Assembly (NCBI GenBank): GCA_015698045.1
Contig: BLAL01000156.1
Span: 1 to 64,000 of the forward strand
Direction of reading: 5' to 3'
Length of the DNA stretch: 64,000 nt
DNA from: Rhizophagus clarus
Taxonomy: Eukaryota > Glomeromycota > Glomeromycetes > Glomerales > Glomeraceae
A model generated the notes under the pieces. The model saw only the letters and a program-made list of their open reading frames with translations, had not been told where the DNA came from and did no database searches. A program made the position numbers and the translations under genes. Shown one piece after another: positions 57,601 through 64,000 of the stretch; the stretch's first letter is position 1; each line of letters opens with the position of its first letter.

Positions 57601-58531
57601 AGGTAATATAAATTTATTTACAAAAAAAAATAAATTTTATAAAAAAAAAAAAAAAATATTAGAATTTTTAGAGATTATCATGTTGTAAATCACTATAGAA
57701 TTTTTATTATTAATTAATAATTTCTGATAAAACTTATTTTTACCAAAAGTTTCAATTTTATTATTGATTAAACTATATAGTAAAAATTTTAATTTTTAAT
57801 TTTAATTATATAAAAATTTTAATTTTAATTTTATTATAAAAATATATTTAATATAATAATTTTAAAGTTTTTTTTTAAAAAAAATTAAATTATAATAAAT
57901 TAATAAAAATTTATATTTAATAATTTATAAGTGAAGATATTTACAGTAAAATAAGAGATTTGGCACTAAAAAAAATTTTTTAAATTTATATGATAATTAA
58001 TTATGCATTAATTTTATTAAAAATTATAGATATAACAAAATCTCAAAAAAAAAAATTTTGATACTGAACCTCCTTGTTTTATTATGAAGATTCCTAAATG
58101 TTAAAATTTTATAGAAAAATCAATAGAAAATTTATGGAATATTATTTTATTATTTAATTTTAAATGACTAAACTATTTAAGTTTTTTAAATGATTAATTG
58201 CCAATCCACATGTAATCGATAGAATTTATATAATAAAATGTAGATTATATTTTTATATCAAATAAAATGCAATCATATTATTATATAATTGCGTAATTTA
58301 ATACCTGCAATATACGTTTAAGATTCTAGAAAAAAATTTTTTTTATAAAAAGTTTTTTTTCTTTGCAGTTTATAAAGTTTTATATGTAGAAAATAGAAAT
58401 TTCATAGTATTTTGCTTCTATAGTATAAATGATTTCTACCTTTTAAATTTTTTTTGATGCTTATAAGATCTTTTTTAATTATTATTTCTGTCAACTATTA
58501 CATTTTTAATAATACTACACACTACTATATC
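57601..58531. other. AT-rich region, no gene seen
   Basis: Low-complexity A/T DNA without coding content. Confidence 0.4.
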
Positions 58532-59964
58532 AGGACCCTGAACAATACTAATATAACTCATAAATGATCTGCATGCGTTTACTATTAACTCTACGCAACT
58601 TTTTTTTCATAGTAATACTACACAAACTTACATCTTAGTTAAAAAAACATTTTTTAAATTTATAAAAAATTTATTTATTTATTTATTTATTTATTGTGGA
58701 TCGAGTCAATGTAATTTACATTTAAAAGAAAAAAAGAAATATAAATCTAAATTTTAAAATTAAAAAATAACATTATAATTGTAAAACAACTGGGCTTCAA
58801 TCCTGATAATGAAACAAGAGAAGAAGTAGCGTCTTATACAAGAAACTATTTAATGCACTTCAATTAAAGGGATATCAGAAAGAATTATAAAATGACTCAA
58901 AAAATAATAAAGAATCTAAATTAAAGGGAAAATATGCTTAAAAATTTATAAAAAATTTGTTAACGCTATAACAAATTATTCGGTATAAAGGCAGGGTCAT
59001 GTGACTTATCGATCTAATCAGATAATCTGAATATCTGATCTTTTTTTAATTATTTATCAGTTTATTTTTATAGTGTTTCCAGATGAAAAACATAACTGGA
59101 CTTTTAGAATTAAGGTAAGGGAGGGTTAGAGGAGGTGTTTCTTTGTTTTTTTTTTTAATTAATTAAGTTATTAACTTTTTTTTTTTATTTTTTGTAGTGT
59201 TGCCAGACAAAAAGCAAGATCAGACTTTTGGAATTAAGATAAAGGAGGGTAGGGAAGTATTTTTTGGTATTTTTTCTTAACTAATTAATTAATTTTTTTT
59301 TTTCTTTTTTGTAGTATTGCCAGACAAAAAGCACGATCAGACTTTTGGAATTAAGGTAAGAGAGGGTGGGGGAAGTGTTTTTCAGTTTTTTTTTAACTAA
59401 TTAATTAATTTTTTTTTTCTTTTTTATAGTGTTGTTAGACGAAAAACACAACTGGACTTTTAGAATTAAGGTAAGGGAGGGTGAGTGAAGTGTTTTTTGG
59501 TTTTTTTTTTTAACTAATTAATTAATTTTTTTTCTTTTTTATAGTGTTGTCAGATGAAAAGCATGACCAAACTTTTGGAATTAAGGTAAAAGAGGGTGGA
59601 GGAAGTGGTTTTCAGTTTTTTTTTAACTAATTAATTAATTATTTTTTTTCTTTTTTGTAATATTATCAGACGAAAAACATGACTGAACTTTTAGAATTAG
59701 GGTATTAAAAACTGAAATAGAATAATAAAAATAAATAAAATAAAATAAATTTTGGTAAATACTGAGTAATTTATATTTACCAAAATTAGTATTTTTTAAA
59801 AATAAATCCACATATATCTATTATAAATTGTACGCAAACATAATATGTGAGTTACTCCCAAATTGACTGATTTATGCAAACTCAATTTGTAGGTTTAAAA
59901 AGTAACTTCATATAAACTCTACACAAACCCGTATATGAGTTATATTAGTATTATTCAGGGTCCT
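58532..59964. mobile_element. AGGACCCTG-ended element with micro-exon array, 8-bp duplication
   Basis: Inverted ends AGGACCCTGAACAATACTAA and complement ending ..TCAGGGTCCT, matching over about 31 bp. Flanked by ACTATATC at 58524-58531 and 59965-59972 (perfect 8-bp duplication). 1433 bp, no transposase. Centre holds a micro-exon array. An (ATTT)n tract lies at 58672-58695. Confidence 0.88.
59074..59705 (+). repeat. Micro-exon/intron array, six units
   Basis: Predicted exons of exactly 41 nt at 59074-59114, 59198-59238, 59315-59355, 59430-59470 and 59545-59585, plus a last degenerate unit near 59661-59701. Each reads TGTTGCCAGACAAAAAGCA.. to ..TTGGAATTAAG and is followed by GTAAGG; introns are 74-83 nt with ACTAATTAATTAATT and a T-run before TAG. 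The second unit's donor is mutated to AT and the last acceptor to AA. No relation in exon sequence to the arrays at 5554 and 9225, only in layout. Confidence 0.8.
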
Positions 59965-59972
59965 ACTATATC

Positions 59973-60060
59973 TCCTTTTCTTTCACAATTATGTCCAGTT
60001 TGTAAAAAATATGAATATAATAAAATATATAAATAACAAGAATTTTTATTATATTTTAAC
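59973..60060. other. Spacer between elements
   Basis: AT-rich, no gene; carries the left target duplication ATTTTAAC (60053-60060) of the next element. Confidence 0.4.
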
Positions 60061-60357
60061 AGGACCCCAGATATTACTAAAATAACTCACATTTTTTTTT
60101 TACCCATTTTTCTCAAAATTAAGCCAATTTGCTCTTTTAGATTTTTAAGGATATCTCGCCATCTATTCAACCAATTTCAATAAATTGTTTTTTATTTTGT
60201 AGATCTCATTGAGAGCTACATTTTAAAAAAAGGATCATCCAATTTAGATCACTGGTTGACGAGAAAATTGCAAAAAACATGTTTTTTAACTTCTAAATTT
60301 CACATCAATTTGCTCTTTTTTATGATTATGAGTTGTATCAGTAATGTCTGGAGTCCT
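60061..60357. mobile_element. 297-bp MITE of the AGGACC family
   Basis: Ends AGGACCCCAGATATTACT and complement ending ..TCTGGAGTCCT. Flanked by ATTTTAAC at 60053-60060 and 60358-60365, a third perfect 8-bp duplication for this terminus family. No coding content. Confidence 0.88.
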
Positions 60358-60365
60358 ATTTTAAC

Positions 60366-60934
60366 GTAATTTTAAAATAGGAATAATTATCTTGAGTTTT
60401 TTCCCTAAAAAATAATAAACAAATCATATAAATATGATTATATTAATGAAGTTCTGACATACTAATAGTACCAGTTACAATAAGTTTTTTTGGAGTTGTA
60501 TATGTATTTGATGTTGTTGTTTTTTAGGAAAACAGAGATTTTAAACAGCATTTTTTTTATTAATTAACATATCGCCATATTTTACTATGTAAATTCTATT
60601 GATTACATGCAGATCGGCAATTAAATATTTTAGATTTATTTAGGATTATTATTACCAGTTAAAAAATAAGTTTTTAAAATAAGGTTTATTATTAAAAACA
60701 AAAAGCCAAATAATATTTTTCTTAATAAAATTTATTCAGAATCTAATAACATAATAACTTACTTATTAATTTTATTCAATACATTCACTACTTTAATTTT
60801 ATTATTACTAATTTTATCATTTTTTAATAATTTTATATATTTATTAATTTATTTTATTGTATTATTTAATATAGTTTGTAATGTATATCAACTGATTTGA
60901 AAAATTAGTCTAATTAATAATTAAACTTAGTTGG
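60366..60934. other. AT-rich spacer
   Basis: No gene or clear repeat seen. Confidence 0.4.
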
Positions 60935-63900
60935 CACTGGTCAAAATCGATGCTATCAGGTACATATCGGATACATATCAGCTACCTGATATGTATCCGA
61001 TATGTGTGAAATATGTGTATGCTATTTAATAATACTACACATATCAGGTACCCAATATATACTTGTCAGATGCAGAAAATCGGTGACATATAACATACAT
61101 ATCGGGTACATATCTCATACATATTGGGTAGTTAAATATCGGTTACATATCATAGATTTATTGGGTACCCGATATATTTTAAAAAAATATCAGACAGATA
61201 TTATATATTTATCAGATAGTGCTAATAAGTATCCTATATATGTCTGATATGTATCCTATTTGTATTTGAAATATAAGCATAATTTCATAATTTTCACACT
61301 TATCGGATAGCTGAAAAGTATAGCATTTATGGGGCATTAATAGTAGTAAATTTATAATTTAAATACAATTGTAATTTAAAAGTAATTTAATTCATTTAAT
61401 TGTAATTACTGAAAGTTTTATTTATATTTTCAATCGATAATAAAAAAAAATATTATACAAAAAATATTATAAAAAAAATTCACTACTCTTTACACAAATT
61501 TACAATTAATGTTCACTTGTTTGCTTGTTTTCATTTCATTATATCTATTTAATTTGAAAGAAAGTAAAATGTTAGTAATAAAAGTGTTAGTATAAATATT
61601 AGTAGAAGTGTTAGCAAAAGAAAAGGAATGTTAATAAAAAAATTTTTACATTAGAAAGTGTTAGTATTAATGTTAGTATGAAAGTTAGTAGAAGTAGAAA
61701 AGGAACGTCAATAAAAAAAAATATAAAGTATAAGTATTAATGTTAGTGTTAATGTTAGTAGAAGTGTTAGTAAAAGTAAGGAATAAAAAATGTTTAACAG
61801 TAGAACATTGTTAGTAGGAACGTTAGTAGGAGGAAACACATTAGAAAAAAATATTAGTAAGAGTGTTAACAGGATGAAAAAAGAAATTTCAACAAAAAAT
61901 GTACCTTTGTATTTATTTTTTAGAAAAACCAATAAAGTAAAAAACTCGATAGTAGAACATTATTTAGAACGTTAGTGAGAAGAAATACATTGGAAAAATA
62001 TATTAATAAAAGTGTTAAGAATAACATAATAATGAAAAAAGAAATTTCAACAAAAAATATACCTTTATCTTTATTTTTTAGACAAAAACAATAAAGTAAA
62101 AATTTGAGAGAGAGAAAAAAAAGTTTTGAAAAAAAACGATAAATAAATAATTAAATCATGATCATACAATCACATAATCAACAAAATTATCAATTTTTAT
62201 TGGTTATTTGGGTAATATTATAAATAACATAATAATGGGAAAAGAAATTTCAACAAAAAATATAATTTTATCTTTATTTTTTAGACAAAACAATAAAGTA
62301 AAAATTTGAGAGAAAGAGAAAAAGTTTTTGAAAAAAAAAAAATACGATAAATAAATAATTAAATCATGATCGTGCAATCACATGATCATCAAAATTATCA
62401 ATTTTTATTGGTTATTTGGGTAATTTTATATTCAGTCACATCAACCACAAAATCAGTCACCTATTGAATGCACAAGTCAATATTAGCGAAGCAGCACAAA
62501 CTTGATTATTCACTATTCGTGCTCAACTTGAGTTGATAAAATTATTAAAAAATCACTGATTTTATTAAATTTATCAGAATTTTTATACCTAATTAAAGAT
62601 GATTAAATTAAGTTTTACTACCGATTTCATTATAACGTTACCAACTTTTTTGTTAATCTTGGATATTTTATTTTGAATTTAAATTGTTCGCTCAAGATCT
62701 TTGTGTAATGTATTGTAGATCCGTAATTGTTTTATTTGTAGTCTATAATTGGCAAAAGCTTATTATAAACCAAAATAAAAAACACTATTTATTTACATAT
62801 CTGTATTATTAGATTTTACTTTTTTTAGATTTGATATATAATTAAAAAGAAGATCTTTATCTTGATATTTTGAAATCACGATCATAACAATTGAGTTTAG
62901 GTCGAGTTTAACTTGTTCATTGTGATTGATTGTATTGTAAATCTGTATCTGTATTATAATTAATATAAAGAAGACAAATCATAACAATCATGACATATTT
63001 GAAAAATTAGAACAATTCACGTAAATGTTCTTGAAGGGTAATTAATATAATAATACAAGGTGATAAAAAATTGTTTATAAAAACAGGTTTCATCTTTTTT
63101 TTTCTTACAATAAATTTGTTGTCGTTATTTTTATTATATATTCTTTTTCTTAAAATTTGTTGACGTTATTTTTTTATTATTATATATTCTTTTTCTTAAA
63201 ATGCCTGCAAATTGGACTGATGCAATAACTGAATATTTAATAAGATATAGAAGGTAAAAAATTAAATGAAAATTAATAAATAAATTTGATCATATTCTAG
63301 TTTTTTTTTTTTACGTTTCCTGATTTAAAAATTAAATAAATAATGTAAAGAAGAAGGAACAACTACTACCATGACATACCTGGGAGGGACCGCTCCGAAT
63401 TCTGGAAGAGTCTAGCTTGAAGAATTCAGAGACAGTTCCGCGTAAGGTTCACTATCCAACAGGTAGAAAGAAAGTGGAGAAACTTGATCAGGAATTTTAA
63501 TGTTAGTAAAATAATAATAAATCATAAAAAAAAAATAAAAAAAATAAAAAATTAATAGTATTAACATTTTTAGAATTTCGTCTGTGAATGAAGGAATGGT
63601 GTGCGAAATGGAAGATAGTTCCAAGAAGAAGAAAGATATTATAGGCAGTTCTGCACAAGGTTTTGGGACAGACCTGGTAATTATTAAGAATTTTTTTAAT
63701 TTATATTTAAGTTATTTAAGTTCTAAATTTATATATATTTCTTAAGGAACCACCACAGTCATAGGCAGCATAGAAACACTGCATATCAGCGGCCTTGGAA
63801 TCTGTAAATTATATTTTTTTATTTTTATTTTTTTTTTATTTTGTATTTTTTATATTTTATTTTTATTTTTATTTTTTATTTATATTTTTATATTTTTATT

Positions 63901-64000
63901 ATTTTTATTATTATTATTTTTTATTTTTTATTATCTTTTATTATTATTATTTTTTATTAAATATATTTTTTTTTTTTTTTTTTTTAAAAGGTATTGATAG
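60935..64000. mobile_element. CACTGG-ended transposon, distal copy (cut by window end)
   Basis: Starts CACTGGTCAAAATCGATG at 60935 in the same orientation as the left copy at 1903 and stays alignable to about 63960, where a T-run departs from it. Differences are mainly transitions toward A/T (ATCGGGTAC to ATCAGGTAC). One block at 62690 lacks about 37 bp present in the left copy (the CTCGAGTTGAACTCGAG-type repeat near 3670-3715). The right end is outside the window. Confidence 0.9.
63201..63805 (+). pseudogene. Decayed copy of the Myb/SANT-like gene
   Basis: Same four-exon layout as 4232-4837. Exon 2 has TGA where the other copy has CGA (CTAGCTTGA). Exon 3 has a 3-nt insertion (GTC) and TGG-to-TGA near its start. 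The acceptor of the last intron reads TTAAGG instead of TTAGGG, so the splice site is lost. In exon 2, 10 of the 11 differences I count are G-to-A or C-to-T relative to the left copy. A clear nonfunctional relative that shows how these copies die. Confidence 0.85.

Overview
This is a eukaryotic chromosome end. The window opens with about 0.7 kb of (CCCTAA)n, which is the C-rich telomere strand read inward. Almost everything after it is AT-rich accessory DNA with spliceosomal introns (GT..AG, usually 55-95 nt, often with a T-rich 3' end). The gene content is two Crinkler (CRN) effector genes, small Myb/SANT-like DNA-binding genes with Arg/Ser tails, a CACTA-type transposase, many non-autonomous transposons and minisatellites. 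This best fits a TE-rich fungus, most likely an arbuscular mycorrhizal fungus (Glomeromycotina, Rhizophagus-like). The taxon is an inference from gene families and base composition; no rRNA or housekeeping marker is present.

Layout. 1-1902: telomere, subtelomere and a degenerate interstitial telomeric patch. 1903-6659: CACTGG-ended transposon with an apparently intact four-exon Myb/SANT-like gene and an array of repeated micro-exons; a second, decayed copy starts at 60935 and runs off the window. 6660-17849: a co-linear minus-strand set of broken genes (gag-like protein, zinc knuckle, retropepsin, coiled-coil/membrane protein, P-loop ATPase, rve integrase), split by two repeat-filled transposons (8505-11998 and 15299-16280). 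18334-19086: Myb/SANT pseudogene. 19724-21775: apparently intact five-exon CRN gene (ubiquitin-like header, PD-(D/E)XK nuclease, kinase). 23548-27466: a primase-helicase fusion gene broken by one TAG, with near-identical hairpins on both sides. 29041-32566: 60-bp hairpin tandem array, then a transposon filled by a minisatellite. 33990-37222 (-) and 38013-43012 (+): a CACTA transposase divergent from Myb/SR-type genes, all decayed, with a terminus at 43635. 44285-46480: CRN pseudogene (header, NTPase, nuclease). 47086-60357: AT-rich transposon graveyard (hAT-like MITE, LINE remnant, Tc1/mariner nested in an AGGACCC-ended element, palindromic MITE, a second micro-exon array).

How it fits together. 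Only two recognisable genes are free of visible lesions: the Myb/SANT gene at 4232-4837 and the CRN gene at 19724-21775. A short membrane-protein gene at 22376-22755 is also open. Most other lesions are C-to-T or G-to-A changes that turn CGA, TGG or CAA/CAG into stops, and the two CACTGG copies differ mainly by transitions. This looks like methylation- or RIP-like decay of repeats at a chromosome end. The most unusual structures are the micro-exon arrays (palindromes over the branch point or the 5' splice site), the hairpin-bounded primase-helicase unit, and the mixed gag/protease/ATPase/integrase cluster.
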